Part shown: positions 16,880 through 31,794 of the stretch, piece after piece
Position numbering within the stretch: position 1 is the first letter of the stretch
How the letters are laid out: every line of letters starts with the position of its first letter
Assembly (NCBI GenBank): GCA_023079485.1
Contig: CM041083.1
Coordinates: forward strand, 59,669,847 to 59,733,846
Origin: Archilochus colubris
Taxonomy: Eukaryota; Chordata; Aves; Apodiformes; Trochilidae
Reading direction: 5' to 3'
Length of the DNA: 64,000 bases
Position numbers and translations under genes: made by a program
The notes under the pieces: generated by a model
Databases searched by the model: none
Told to the model about the DNA's origin: nothing
The model's input: only the letters and a program-made list of their open reading frames with translations

Positions 16880-19800
16880 AGGAGAGCCTCTTGCTTTGAC
16901 AGCAGCCTTCTTTTTGGTGTTGATAGAAAGGGAAAGATCTGGTGGGCAGCTGTTTAGGGGCATGGCTGGCAGCTAGAGGAACATTTCTGCTTTCCAGGTC
17001 TTTTACTCATGTATTGTAGGCATGAGCAAAGAAAACACTCCCAGGTACAGGAGCGGGACTCTTGCAGCCTTGCAGGTGGTGAGGGAAGAGTGGAACTGTT
17101 TGTAATGACTGGGACACTGTTGGTTGTTTTTTTTTTTTTCCTCTTCTGGGGATGTAACTGGATGAGCTTTTAGTAGTGCCTTTAAGAATATGAATAATAA
17201 AGCTAAGGTGATGTGTGTAAACACCTGGGGAGAAACTAAAAAACAACAGAGAATAATGGAAAAGCTGCTGTGGGAAATAAAAATGCAATGCCTAGATGCT
17301 CTTTTGCATATAGAGAGAACCTCTCTCCTCTCTTTGTTATGCATCAGTGTGGGTGCATTAGATTCACGTGAAAATCAAACAAATTCCTGACATCTTGCTG
17401 AGACAATAACCAGAAGCTGTTGTCTCTGTCACTTTCCTTTTGCAGCAAAAGTGAATGAGACTGGCATGAGTTTGCCATTACTCACTCATTACTTTTAAAA
17501 ATTTACTTCTGTCTGTGTGTGTCAAACCCTTGGCACAATCCTGGTAAGAAACAGAAAGGTTGAGCAAACAAAGCAAGCCTTTTCACAGATCAATAGAGAT
17601 CAATCTCTTCATTTCGACTGAATGACAAAACAAAAACAGCAATTAAAAGTATGTTTGATGCTGATAGCTGGCGGGCAGCTCCCAAAACCAAAGAACCAAG
17701 GGACACATAGGAGAGCTGTTGCCTGTATGTTATTTATACTGTCCCCATCAGGGGGATGATGTTAGCATGGGCATGAGGATCACACAACAGGTAGGAACAT
17801 TATGTAAGCAGGAAAATCATATTCCTTAAGGCATGAGTATTGAGGTTCATGGCCAGGCTATTTGACTAGGGCTAGGTTTGTGAATTTATTGTTTAGCAGT
17901 GAGTGGCCCATGACACTCTCTGCAGTGCCATACAGCTTTGGGTATATGCATATCCTAGATTACAGCATCCAGGGCAGAGCTGCAAGTGACATGAGGATGG
18001 GACTATACTCTGGTGTCAGTCAACACCTTTGATGCTCATTGGTACCAACTCTTCATAATATGTGCAGCTATCCATTAATACAGAAGACCTGGTGCACAGA
18101 CTTATGTAAAAGTCTAGGAGTGGGATGATTATTCCATTTAGGTGTCATTAGACCATTCCATCAGTCACATAGGCCACAGCTGTGCCACTGCACTGAACCT
18201 CAGCAAACCCTACAGCTCTAGCCCTAAGGCAGCATGACGAGACAGTGTGTGAGATTCACTGGGCTCTGTTTTCTGACCAGGTGTTGTGTTCTGAAAGGGG
18301 TTGCTTGTTGCATTCAAGTATCAAAACAGGTCTTGGTGAAGTAGTTTTTAAAGGTGTGTCAATACACAGCGTTGTAAAGAAAATAGTTTTCCTGTTAGGA
18401 TCACTGACTACTTGGAGCATCAAGCTATAAAAACATAATTCTATGCTCTGCTGTATATATCCATCTTATACCCACCTGTGCATCTGGGATGGATAGGATG
18501 GATGTACAAGTAGCACAGGAGAATAAGCAGTTGAATATTACTACTAGCATTTGTATATTACTACTGGAAAATATAAATAGTTGACTCTTGACTCCCCCGT
18601 CCCTTTTCTGAAGGAGTGGAAAGCTAATTTCTCAGCTGTCCTGATTTTGATGTGTTGTTTTGTTTCTCTTGCTACAATGCTGGCATCATCAATAAAAGTA
18701 AATGAGACACGGTTGGATGTGACCATTCTGGTGGCCTCTGGTGTGAATGAGCAGACAGCAGGAAGAGAACATTGCCTCCTGCAATGAATTTTCCCTTTAT
18801 TTGGGGTTGGGGCGGGGGGTGGTGTGGTGTGGTGTGTGGGAAGGCTGAAATGATGTATTGCTTGGGAAAGCAAGAGATTTGACAGCACTAAAAAAAAAAG
18901 CTAAAAGCAGGCATACTGCAAGCAAGTACTGGGCACTTTTCCCAGTTACAGCCCCACCAGTGTGCTTAATCACCAAGTACAAACTGGTGTTTTAGCAAGA
19001 GATGATCCCTTGCTGGTGTGGTGCATTCTCTTGTCTTCAGACAACTTTGCTGCTGTCTTGAGCTTTCCCCTGCAGTATTGCCCTGTTCTTCACAAAACAC
19101 AGCACTGTCACAGCTGCCAGCTATGCAGCTTTGCTCCTGGGGCTGTCAGTCACATCAGAGCAAGTGTTGTGCTCTCCAGGAGGAGAGTAGAGTCCTGTAG
19201 ACTAGCACCCAGTTGTAGGGTAGGAGTTCAATTCATAGCCTCAGTCTTTAGGTCCTTGATTTTATCCAGTTGCTAGTTTTGGGACAAAGAGTGTCCATGT
19301 GATGCATTTGTTTGCTTCTCATCGGACAGCTATCTAGGAATCACTTTGTCCCCTGATGTGTGTTGTAACTGGGCCTGACAGGCATGGCCCTGAGGACTTG
19401 TTGCACCAGTAGATTTCATTGGAGAGCAAGAGCCCTCCGGAGGGGACCAGTCAGCTCTTATTCAGTCATGGAGTGGGAGAAACAGTGTTTAACACAGAGT
19501 CAGTGATTTTGGCTTTCTGTAAGCTGAAGGCGTGCAAGCTGCCTGAGGAGCTGCTGTGGCACAGTTGGAGTGATGTAGAGAGGCCATGGGCCTGTCCCCA
19601 GCCCCTGAGAGGGATCAGGATGAGGGTCAAGAGCTGGCTGCACCCGTCTATTCCCCTCTATTCCCCTTTATTCCCCTCTTCTCTGCTGGTGCCCCTGTGT
19701 GGGTTCTTCTGGGGGTTTTACCAACCAGCAAGCCTGTGCCAGGGAGATGTGCTGCTGCTGAGTGGAGGAGAACAGAAGAGCTGTGAAAAGGGAGGGCTAA

Positions 19801-22800
19801 AAGCTTATGGAGCAACACCATGTGGAAACCACAGGAGGTAAAAATTTATCATTGTAGCATCAAGTGAGGCAAAATCCTTGTACCTCAGGCAAACAATAAC
19901 AAGCCCTGAGTTGGCAGAGCTGCCCTCCTGCAAAGCCTGAGCTGTTGTGGCTGTCCTGCTCTGCCAAAGCTGCTCTGAGGCAGCTCAGAAATGATTACCT
20001 CTCCTCCCTCTTTAGGGAAATGACAAGGGGTGGGCTGGGGAAAAGGTGCCAACAAGCACTTAAGGAAAGAGAGAATAGAAAAAATTTCATATTGAATATA
20101 TTCATCACGATCTATTCTAGGGTCAGTTGCTGGGTTTTTTGTATTAAATGAGGTGTTATTTTTAGATTTCTAAAACCATACATGGAAATTATTCTCAAGT
20201 GTTCTGGCTTTCATCCTGTATAAAAAAAAGACCAACAATCACATCCTGATAGCACATTTATTGCATTATTTTTCCATGATTACTTTTATCCTTTCTTCCT
20301 GCTCCAAAAAAATGGTCCCCCCTTGCTTCCATGCCTTGGCTAATACTGCTGGAGATGCAGCAAGAGACCTGCTTAATATTTTTACTTGTTGCTTTACTGT
20401 TCAGTTAGAGTTAAGGGGAAGTGCTGATGGGTTAAGAGGAGGCTTAGCTGGAAACCCACCCACTTCCTTGTGAATTTTTCTTCAAAGAAGGGTCTGACAA
20501 AGAAAAGTTGCTCTGTTGCAGATTTGCTGAGTTCAAAGTGAGTACCCTACAGATACAACATTGTGATTAATCCTCAGAACTGGCACATAAAACTTACACT
20601 GTGCCACTGCTACTAATGCTAATGGGAGTCAGGCAGCTTACTCCCAGTGTACTGCTTTAAAGAGTAATAATTCATCCAGAAAAGTCCTGAGGCAAGAAAA
20701 GTGATAGTCGTTTTTTAATTCTTTTGTAAATCCTTTTGTCTGTGTTGCTGAGGTTGCTTTTCCTTCTTTTTAAAGTCATGACATTTTGGTCAGCCCTGGG
20801 AAGGTAGGATCATCTTTTTTCCATGTCCTTGAACCCTTTGGTTGCCATATCTATTTGATTGCATACACCAGAATTCCAGGATGTAGTCACAAAGGAGAGA
20901 TAAAAAGTGTATTTTACACTCTGTTGCACACGCAAGATTGGTGACTGGAGAGGAAAATGGGACCTTGAGCAGCCACCTGAAAGTACATGGGGGAAGCTGA
21001 CCTGTTAGCTTTGATGGGAAGCAGTCCTGTACCTAGAGCATGGCTTTGACATCAATAAGATATTTACTTACTGAAGCTTGTGTTTGTTCAGAGGGAAATG
21101 AATTGGGGTAGATGATTTTGAGATGTCTGACATGAAGTATGCTTGAAAGGGCCTGATGATCAGCAGAGAAGAGCTCAGAATTCCTCAGCAGCATGAGTAA
21201 GATTGTCAGCATCTGGCTATGGTTGCATGCAGCAACTCTTCCTAGGTGGGCAGCTGCCCAACAAAGATGTGGTTTGGGAAGATTTGGCTGTATTTGTAAT
21301 TTCTGTGTTATGGACAGCTGAGATTCCCAGGGAAGATGCTTCTTTCTTACTGAAGGAGGGAACTTTGGCTAGGAACCAATTCACAGGAAAAAATCTCTGT
21401 GCAAAAGTGCACCAGAGTACCAGATATTTTTTGCTATGTGTGTATAGTTTCCTTCACAAATATAGTGCATGTTGGTGTTCCAAGAATAAGAGAACAGTAA
21501 TTGTGGGATACCTTTCCATACTTTATTGATTTCTAAAAGCACTTGGACTACTTGGGATCCCAAGCAACCCTGAAAGTCACCAGTGAATCTTGAACATCCC
21601 ATATTTTGTTTCCAGAGTAGATGAACCTACACAAAACCTGATGGATGCAAACTCTCTTCATGATCCCCATGTGAACTGGCTGTGGGTGACATGTGGCAAT
21701 TGGCAGCTGTAGTCAAAGGACCTGAATACTAAGTTTGGGTCTCGAGATGAGTCATAATTACAGCTGGCACTGCAAAACTTGAGATTCCTTCAGACTTCCT
21801 ATTTGAAATAATGATCTCTCAGCACTAGCTTGAGTACTGGTCTAGGGGAGTGGGTCATTGATTAGGTAGAATTCCCTTTCCTGCCTACTTTTTGATAAAT
21901 TTTCTGAGTTACATTTCTTTACCTTTCCTGCTTTTTTTCTATCTACCCAAATGCATCAATTTTATTTTCTTTCTCTTTAAATTATCTAGTAACCATGTGC
22001 ATATCCCTGTTGTTTCTGTATGTAATAATAATGGGATGACTTCCCAACTGATTTCTCTCTTTGGTTGATTTTTTTTTTTTTCCTGTAGAAGCGAAGGTGG
22101 TGCCAGGTACCTCTTGGTAAGATACTTTTTAGTTATTTGAACAACGATATCTCAGATAACTTGGTTAATTTGCCTGTGCCTACCTGTGGTGACAGTCAAA
22201 GTATTGAGAGGAGACTGAGTTTCCTTTGGTTTGAGAGAGGTGAGTGGTGGCAAGCTGAGTTCTCAGCAGGATGAATGGGCAAAAAGCTCTAAATAATTCT
22301 TAGTGTAAACCATTTAAACTACTAGTTGGTGCTGGGCAGGCAACATTCAGCTAAAAGCACCATGTACCTCCTTCATTTGCTTGCTGGCATGTTTTGGAGG
22401 GATATGGGACAACATCTAGTATAGTGGTGGACCTTAAAAGGGATGGCAGGGGGGCTGGGAGCAACACTTGATGGGAGCAATTGCCACTGGACCGTATGGA
22501 CTACCTGCCTGCTATCAGCTCTTGGCAAGTGTAGAAGAAATAATAGACTTTAATATTTCCTATTGGACTGTGCAATATACTTTTATCTCCTCTCTCCATT
22601 TATAATCCTGAAACAGCCTCTTTCAGAATGCCATGATCACTGGCACAGGCCTATTTTTTTTAAATTTTGCAGTGGTTAGTAATGCAAAACTCTGGTTTAG
22701 TTCCAATTGGAACATGGTTAAATTGCAGACAAACTCTCATTTATTGAGGAAACTTGGGCTTTACTCTCTTGTTGAGTTCACAGGAATGTTTTATGTGCCC

Positions 22801-25800
22801 TTGGAAGATGTTTGACAGTGTCATCATTAAGTCTTACCAATATTGTATAAAAATGTCGTTCTTGAGTTTCATTTTTATGAGAGCACATTAGAGAAATCTG
22901 GGATAATCGAGAATTCTTAGAAAAAGATGACTGCTTATTTTCAGAACTCCCTGTAGATAGGAAAAACAGCTTGTCTTTCAGGAGAAGATTGAAGATTGTA
23001 ATTACACAAAATAGCATATACTTGCAATGAGTTGATTTTTCAGATTCCTATGTTTTAGAACAAACCATACTCATCTGTTGTCCTTTCTCCAAACTATAGC
23101 GTGTACTAGTACTCAGGGGTTTGGGTTTTTTCCTATTACTGGTGTTCTAATCCATAACAATTAAAGAAAAAAACAAATTTTTCTAGAACTCCCTAGTAGG
23201 ATTTTGAAGTTACCATGAAAAAGTTGCAACAGCCAGATTCTAAAATCCATCCCTTGAAAAGTCGTTGTGATTCCTTCCTTTAAGAGTCAATAAGGTTATT
23301 AAATTCTCATTGTGGGAGAACATCCTGGGAACACCAGCTCTGTTCTTGTGCTTTCATTGGCTGCTTCATCTCTCTGTTGGTTGGGTATTGGATAATTATC
23401 CATCAGATATTGGAATTTTTTTTTACTGAACGTGTTTCCCTAAGGGAGACAGAATGACCAATTTTCTACTAGAAAGTACAAAACAGGGCAGCCCTTATGA
23501 ACTTCTTAAGTGACATGGATGAAACATCTGTACCCCTCATCTTTTCTGTTTCCCTTATGTCCTCTCTCCATGTCTGTTTCTGCTGTTGAAGGACAGTCTA
23601 GCACCTTGCTAATGAGACTTGCTGAGACATTTTGCAGGAGATGCTGTTGCATTTGCCCAGTGTGACCCCTGATGTCTCTGGGAGGCAGCAGAAACTACAC
23701 AGTGATGGCCATGAGTGGACAGGCAGAGTTTTGCCTTTGCCCAAGCTGAGAGGTGTTTTGGGGTTGGCTTTCTCACTAGCCAAGCCCAGAGCACACCTAC
23801 AGTAGGTTTGTTCTTCCAGTCTGATGACACGATTAGGTTTTGAGATCTAGTGTCAGCACCCAGCCTCAGGATCCTGTGGGCAGCAGTCACTCTGCACATG
23901 CTCCTGCCTGGGGCTGCTCAGGTCCTTCATGCACTGCACTGGCAGCTCTCAGACTCTTGAGTGTCAAAACTTCCTACAGGGTTGGTGGTAGGGCAAGTCG
24001 TGATTTGAATTTGAATTCTTTGCAAATTATTTCTGGGGTAGGAAACTTTGCTTGAGCTCATGAACCTCAGTTTTTGAAGTGCATTAACTGTAGAGAGAGC
24101 TTTTGACATGTTCTTGCTGCAAGGTCTAAGAACAGGGGGGTTATCTGCATGATGGAATTACTTTTTGTAATCTTTTGATGTCATTTCCTTAACCTTGTGC
24201 TAGTTTTATCATAGGGATACCTTTGTTACATTCTGCTTACAAAAGAGGAGAAAATAACTAACTAGTTATTATTCTAGTTGAATCACAGAATAAAATTCAG
24301 AAATGGCTGTCACACTGTTCCAGTATCTGAGGAATATCAGCATTGTGAACTGAATGTTATTAGCATATTTATTATTAACAGTGCACAGACTTTATTTATT
24401 AACAGTAATGCAAAGATAATTAATTCTTTATGTGCTTGCACTTCTGTTTTGATGGAATTAATATTGAAAAAAGCTTGTATTTTTCAGTTTAGTTTAAAAA
24501 TATTGATGACAAAGATCAAGTTATTTTGCTGTTACTATGTGTCGTGTGTCACCTCACACTCCCTTAGGGACAAATCTAAGGCTTCATTTTCTTAATATCC
24601 TTTCAGTACATGGCAGGGTGGATGTTCTCAGCTAGGATTGATTATTGCTGTTGATTCTTGCAAGTTGCTGTACCACTACAGTAAACATTTGATGTAAAAT
24701 TGAAATCAGCTTGTAAATACTGAAATCAGCAAATAATTTTTGCCTTCATATTTTCAGTAACAAACATATACTCCCCAGTGCAAAACAAATGGCATGCGCT
24801 GTGCTTTATAAATTTACATCACAAGAGCAAATTATTTTCATAATAGCTGTGGATTTTATTCATTGCTAGGATTAAGACATAATAGCACAAACCACACAAA
24901 TACCCCTGATTCCAGATTCCAGCTGTGGCTGCTCACAAATAAACAAGACTATTTCAGGCAGTAGCAGAACCAAACTGATGAGTGAACGTGCTGATGCAGA
25001 GTGCCTTTGGGAAGCCCTCGGCAGCAGCAGTGAGCTGATGGATCCCTGGTCAGAAAAAGCCATGTGTTTCCCTCTCTGGGGAAAGAAGCAACTGCCCTTA
25101 TCCTCTGGGACTGCGTCCTACTCTGTCCTAAAGAGTCTTGATATGTTTGGCTGAAGGTGCAGTTGCTCAGGATGCAGCACGATTCCCTTTATTGTTGATC
25201 AAAACCATCTGATGGTGTTGTTCAATAAATGCTGCACTGGGCTCTTTGCACTGACACCTCTGGAATAGGAATGTGTCAGCTCTGTTTCTCAATCTATGGG
25301 CTGTTGTTCAAGGGAAATCAGAGCAAGACCTACAAGCCTTGTCTAAAGGGTGTAAGAGAGAAGTTTCTGCCATTGACCTTATTTTGTGGTTATTATTTCC
25401 CACTCCACCATCTTACCTGCCAGTTTTACATCTGGAAAGAAGAGAGTTGCTTGGTTCTTACTTAGAGAGAACACGGGCCCTTCAGGGAAAGACTGCTTAT
25501 CCCAAAGATTTCATTTATAGGGGATGGTGAAAGGAAAGTTCAGGAATGTGGGATGATTTTGAGATCCATACCTAGGGCTCTGCTGAGCTCATTTGTGAAT
25601 TCCAAATTTCTGGAACCATCATGTTTTTTTTATCTTTCAAAACAAGTTGCTAGGTCTCACTTTCTAATCACCTGTGTGCTAGACCACATTAAGCCTTGGA
25701 GAAAGCAGGAATAAGTGAAGCAAGCTGGCCTCTTTTGTGCAATGTCACATCTGCTACAGGGAGTTGGAGTCATGCCGTGGATGGATGGAGAGAGATGGGG

Positions 25801-28800
25801 CAGTACAGAGACACATTTGTGCTTGTTAGATGCAGCCCCGCAGGAGACAGCTGGAAGTTTTCCTGGCTGGTCCATTATCCTGGAGGAGAAAAGGAATTGA
25901 TATTTACTAGGCTTTGCATTAAGGAGCTCCTCAGCTGGCTGGTGGTAATTTAATTATCGGAATGCTTTTTAACCCTTTGATGAACGAAGATAGATTTGTC
26001 TAACATTAAAAATCCATGAGAAAGGCAGAAGTGTAAGAAGCAACAACTCTTAGCCAGGGAGTACCCAAGGGGTTAATATGTGGTTGGGGGTTTCTTGAGG
26101 ACACTTGAAGACTGCTTGCAGAAAAATATAGAAGGTGTTTTATTTGAAAACACTTAGTGGCTAGAGATAAATTTAGAAGTACAGCTCCTTACCCACAGAT
26201 ACCAGTCCAAGTTCAGAAATGTGCGTGGGGGTTGAGTGTTCTTAAAAGTAGACTGGCTGAGGCATTTCAAGACTATTCAGGCAGAAATTTTTAGCTGCAG
26301 TCTTCTTGGTTCTAGGCTCTGAGTGATGCTGCCCTGTCCCAGAGGCAGGACTCTTACAGTGTCTGAATAAACTCTTCTTCAGTTTCTAGTGATCTCCCGA
26401 CATTGCAATTATCAAGCTTTCCCTATGCAATAAATATTCTACAGGAATGCTTCCCGTGTTTGGTTTGGGGTTTTTTTTAATTTTTTTTTTGTTTGTTTGA
26501 TTTGGTTTGGGTTTTTTTTGTTTTGTTCTTCATTATTGCCTTTTCATCCTCCAAGTATTTGAATATGATTTCTCACAGGGCAGTGAGAGCAGAACTGTAC
26601 TGACATCTAAAGATACTCACTTGGGTTTTTCTCCTCACAGTTCACATCCCTCCAGAGGAGAAGTTTATCTTTCTCACTGAACTTACTTAAACTAATCCAT
26701 GCAGAATGAGGCTGCCTCTTCTCTTGCATTTCTGCTGTATCATCTCCTCTTGAGTTCTAAATAACATCCAGTTTGAGGGAGGGCTTTCATACCCACATGG
26801 TTCTTGATGTTTAGTCCCCAGTGCTCTGCTCATCACTGGACCGTGGTGTTGGTGTTGTTTTCAGCAAGACCTTCAAATGCTCCAAATTTTCATTTAAATG
26901 AGTAAAGTGTGGCTAATAAATCAACCCTCTGAAGAGCACTGTAATCTGCAGCTTTCATTCCTGCTAGAATTTGTCTCTTTCCAGTTATTCTATGTCCCAT
27001 ATATCTGTGGCACAAACACACACGCATATATATGGGACTGAGGGCAAACTCCTCCCATGTGTCCAAGAGATGAATGTAACAAAACATTCAGTTTCTTCAT
27101 GGTCTCTGCTGCTAACTGTAGGTGCTCTTGTCTGCATAGTTGAAAAACTGTGGAAGTCGATGCAACCGGATAGTCTGAGAACTTGATGGAGTCTGTAAGT
27201 TCTGTCATGTTCATTTTGACATCCTGCACATTTTCTGCTATGCTTTCTCAGGGCTTAGTGCCCTTAAATGTGGGTCTTAACACTGATACACAAATCCTGT
27301 CAGTGAGAACACGACACCTCTGAGTTACCCTGTGCTCAGGCAGAAGGAACAAGAGCCTCAGTATGGAGTGGCAGGTGCTCCCCCTTCTCTTTCTGAGAGC
27401 TCCCCAACCATTTCACACAACTACCTCTGCAGCTGGCACTTTGTAGCAGTCTCAGAAGGGAGGCCAAGAGCTGAATCAATCAAGAGACTGCGCTGGTCTC
27501 AGTCTGGCAGGTAAGCTCCCTCCTGGTCACAGCTCAGATGAATTCTTGTTCTTTTTAACTGTGCTTGCAAACAGGCACTCGGTGAGCTGTTTCTGCAGTG
27601 GGAATAAACTGGGGATTTCTGTACAGCGAATTTTCACCCTCACTAAACTTCACAAACAACAGCTTCTTGACCACGTTGCTTGGCATCATCGTGTAGTTTT
27701 GGCAGCATTTATGCTGCAAGGAGAGACTACCTTCATTATGGCTTGTGAAAGGGTGAAACTTCTAATATAAGGACAGAGAGGGACTGGGCCTGGGATAACT
27801 TTGCTTGAGATGAACCCCAGAAATTTGTTTCTGAAAAGGGTTTCCAAACCTTCTGCAGAAATTCAGAGAGGAGACTTGAACTAAACTTGGATGTAATTTT
27901 GAGGTTTTGTCCTTGCACCCCCCCCCTCCTCAGCAGATTGAAGAAGAGAAGAGTGCTTACTCTTGACAGTGTTTTGAGCAAATTAAGAAATAGGTTAGTA
28001 ATGAAACCATGCCACCTGAGTGGCATATATGAGGTACCCCTCATATGAGGGTATATGAAAGATGTCTTCTGTAAATAAGATTATTTTTGACTCACACATC
28101 TTGTTTTTTAATCCTCTTAAAATACAATTTGGATAGTACAAACAGGCTTGGGTATGTATATGCCATACTTATTGGATTTGACTCATGAGTACTTGTGCAT
28201 AGGATCCTGGAACTCCTGCAGTTGTTGAGGCTTTTAAATTATGAGGAGTCAGCAGTACTGAAGGAACTACTTAAGGCATAAAAGTGTCATGGCATGAAGG
28301 TATCATCCATCTTATCGCTTGTTTGAAACTAGAAAGCACCTCCTCTGTCTGCAAGTTTTTGACCGGTGTTCCAGTTAGGGCTGTTAAAAAAGCCATGCTC
28401 AAGGAATCAAGTATAAAAAAAAATGTGCCTCGTTCAAGTCTATTGATTTTAAACTCTTTCTAGCCCTTTATAATAACATGAGAGATTCTTCTGGCTTTTC
28501 ACTAGTCTGTGAAAACTGAGACATCTCACCAAGTGTGGGGAGGAGGAGAACATGGCACAGTTTTGTGCAGCTCCACAATCCCTACCACATTCCCTGCAAG
28601 TTTGCTGAGGCCCAGGTTGTCTGACAGGAGGCAGAAAGTTGCCTCACGTTTTTGTTGTGTGAATGAGAATGTTCATTAGTGATATGATCTTGATAAAGAA
28701 GGTGCCTCTATTTTTGATTCATATTCTCTTTGATGGAGGATACCAGTTTCTGGTGCATTATCACTTCACTTTCAATTACTTTAGTGCCAGTAGATTTTTT

Positions 28801-31329
28801 TTAATTAATATTTTCTTTTTTTTTTCTGAGATAGCCTTTTCAGCACAGAGCTGAATTATTTCCCACTGTTCCTGTAATGCTTCCTGCTGTGATTTCATAG
28901 CCAAACGTCATTTACAGTAGTTGAATGCCAGTATGTACTTACAAAAGATAAACAGAGAAAGAACAGGTGAGTGTGGAAATGCTAGATGAGCAGAGTGGTA
29001 TTTTTGTGTAGGAGGACCAGATGTGTTTTGAGGACCAATGGAAGTGAATGTCTTCCAGTGAAGGCTTGTCTGTGTTTTCAGCTGCAGGCTGAGGATGCTA
29101 TAAAAGCTTGGGAATTCTTATGGAGGAATCAGGGACTTAGATGGCCATACTATTTCTTCTGCTGTCTTAAGGTGTGCACACTAGAAAGAGCAGTAGTATG
29201 GGGGTTTTTTTTGTTTTTTTGTACACCTGTCTTGTACAAAAAACCCCAACAACTCAGAAATGTTTGACACGTTTGGAATTCAACGTGAGGGGTGGAAGAC
29301 TGCTACATCTCCCATCTTCCCAGGGGGGGTTGGAGCCTCAAGGTACATCACTGGGTCGTAAATTAATGAAAGGTTTTTACAGTGTGATGCCTCTCTAAAG
29401 ATTTGACATGCAAATATAATCCACAGGAGTGAAGTGTCCATAGCATAGTTAAATAGTGTAAATACCTTTGCTAGCAACTCAGCACAGGAAACTGATATCA
29501 CTGAATCTGCACAAGCTGTAGTGACTTCTTGGTTGAGATATGTGTGTGGGAAAGTGTTTGCTTCAATGACTATTTTTGACCTATTTTGTAAATAGGTAGG
29601 AATTATGCCCCTAGAGCTTTAAATCTGTTAGTTGTCAGTAGTACCTCGTAGCAAGAAAACAATTATTAATAAGTACATTTGAACAGAAAAATTATCCTGC
29701 TTTTGAAATTCATGTTTAAGCTGATTTTCTGTGAAATGCACCTCTAAGATTACCCTTTTTTTAAAAAACAAAGCTTTATAATTCATAAAAATCTGATACC
29801 AGATTTTTAGTCCTCAATTCCTCAGTTCATACAGAGGTCATTGGCAATGAGATAGGGAAAGAATGAGCTGTAAAGAGGGAATCTGTAGACAGAAAACTAT
29901 CTGTGGAAAGAACATCAGTGTTCCCTACCTGCTGTGGTTTTCCTATAGAATTTACTTAAGATACAATGCAAATGCAGAAATCTTTAAAACAAACCTTTGT
30001 TCTGAAATACAAGGTGGGTGTTTTTTGCTTTTTGCAGAAAGACATGAAGGAGAGTTACCAGAGATAAAGGAGAGTTACCAGAAAGAGGTCAGCTAGTACT
30101 TACTTTTGATGGGCAAGGTAGAATACAGCTCAGTTTATTAATTTTTGTATTAGTGTGGTAAAAGAAAACTTCTTTTCCTGAATAAAAAGACAGGGAAGTA
30201 TAACATCCCATATAGGAGAACACATGAACTAGAGCTGGTAGTTTAAGTGAATTAAGCTATAACTGCTCCAAATATTATTAGTAAGAGTGATTGAAGAAAG
30301 CTTTTTCATTAAAACCTGACAAAAAATAATATTTTTTAGGAGAGAAGAATGTTGGTGCTTCCCACCAATTCTTTTACAGTGTTCAGGAAAAAACTTTTAG
30401 GGTCTTACTGCTAGAACCTCCCAAACTTCAGACAAATGGTGAACAGTGTTAGTGTTTATTTCTCCAACAAAACTTTTTTTTTTTTCTTTGTTTTTCAAGC
30501 AAAGTGAATGATTTCCACGTGGCTTTTTGTCAAAAATCTAATTATCTGTTTAAAACGATGTTTCAACAGAGAATTTTTGACAACCTCTGTTGAGTAATGT
30601 TGACTTAAAAGGCTCCCATTTTAAAACACAATGATTTTTTTGACAGTACTTCCCAGCAAGCTGTAATCTTATGTATAAACAACCAGATGCTCCGAAAAGC
30701 TACGAGGAGCTGCATGGAATCATTCTTTTACCTTCTCCTGGGATCTGGTTTCAAGGTATTCAATTTAATATGGCACCAGCTTGAATCCAAGACCAAGTGT
30801 TCCTTGTATGCTGGAGTGTGTTGCAAGATTCCCCAAGGAATACCAGTGCTATTTATTCTGTGTGGTAGAGCACAGTGAAAAGCCCAGGGGATGTATCACC
30901 TTGTACCTGGAGACAGCAGAGCTGCCTCCCTGGGGCATAGAGCCTGCCCTAAGGAGCCTGCTGACACCCCCTGATATCTCTGTGTGCTGCTCTGCAACAT
31001 TTCTGTGTTTAAGGTAAAGATTCAGCTCGGGTTTCTCCATCCCTGGGATGCATTTACCCTGAAGTCATCTCTCCCAGTTAAGCTGCTTCTAGGTTGTCAG
31101 ATATAAGACCTGTCAGAGCCCCAAGACCCCTCTTCTAGGTCACGTCCTTGCTTTCTCCAGAGATTATAGCAAGCCGTACCTTCCACTGAACTTTCCTATG
31201 CACATGCTACTAAGATGCTATTAGTGCCACCCTCTTCCCCAGTGAATTGGATGGAATAATGCTTTTGGGAAGCAGGGACTCTGGGCTTCTCCCCTGGCAC
31301 TGAGAGTGCTCTTCCAGTGACTCTTACCT
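16880..31329 (+). other. TMEM178B: Intron 2, long stretch without recognised genes
   Basis: These 14 kb contain no exon, RNA gene or transposon I can support. Small features: a G-rich run with TGTGG repeats at 18801-18840; a TATTCCCCT-type tandem at 19647-19680; a G/T-rich run at 26461-26530; a C8 run near 27919; a hairpin with GTAC stem and T/A arms around 29214-29243; and two 20-base units containing GGAGAGTTACCAG at 30049-30082. Frames up to 140 codons occur but show no domain or coding bias. Confidence 0.6.
18801..18840 (+). repeat. G-rich run with TGTGG repeats
   Basis: Runs of 4, 4 and 6 G separated by 2 and 1 bases are followed by GTGGTGTGGTGTGG and a terminal GGG. It can form a two-tetrad G-quadruplex easily. 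A three-tetrad form would need a long loop to the last GGG. It lies on the coding strand, so the RNA would carry it. Confidence 0.6.
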
Positions 31330-31480
31330 GCACAGTCGCTCTCTCTTTCTGACAGTTTCTCATGTTAAAATTGAAATTATAACACTTGCCTACCTGACAG
31401 GCTGGAGGTGAGAAGTGGTTGTAAGGATTACTTACCTAAGGGCTGTACCATGCCAAACATCATTAATAATGCAAAGCAAG
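31330..31480 (+). mobile_element. MIR-like SINE relic
   Basis: The segment TTTCTCATGTTAAAATTGAAATTATAA leads into TTGCCTACCTGACAGGCTGG and GGTTGTAAGGATTACTTACC. This matches the MIR order 'cctcatctgtaaaatggggataataatagtacctacctcatagggttgttgtgaggatt'. It is diverged, with unclear ends. Confidence 0.6.
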
Positions 31481-31794
31481 AAATGCTATGAAACATGAAC
31501 TGAATTCTTGCTTTTTGCTCCAAAGGTGAGATTTACCACAACACTGTAAAACTCTGTTTTCCGGGCAGATGGATTAACTGATGCCTTATAGCATTACATA
31601 TGTGAAACAGTGGGAGGGTGGCAGGCCTTGGAGTGTCTCCCACATCTGGGTCACTCTGCACCATTCAGCACATCAGTGAAGAAGACTCTGACCCATGAGA
31701 TGGATCTGCCTAAAGCTTCCCAGGTTGTTTTCTTAATTTAGGATGTCAAGGTTTTGCTCCCATAATTATATTCTTCCCTTTCAACAGTCTCCCC

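Noticed and set aside
18544..18888. A 114-codon - strand frame rich in His/Pro/Thr.
   Set aside because: Part of it is low-complexity sequence opposite the G-rich run at 18801-18840. No domain or splice context.
27332..27514. Sixty-codon frame ending at a good-looking donor (GGCAG|GTAAGC).
   Set aside because: No acceptor with a pyrimidine tract, no codon bias and no recognisable peptide.
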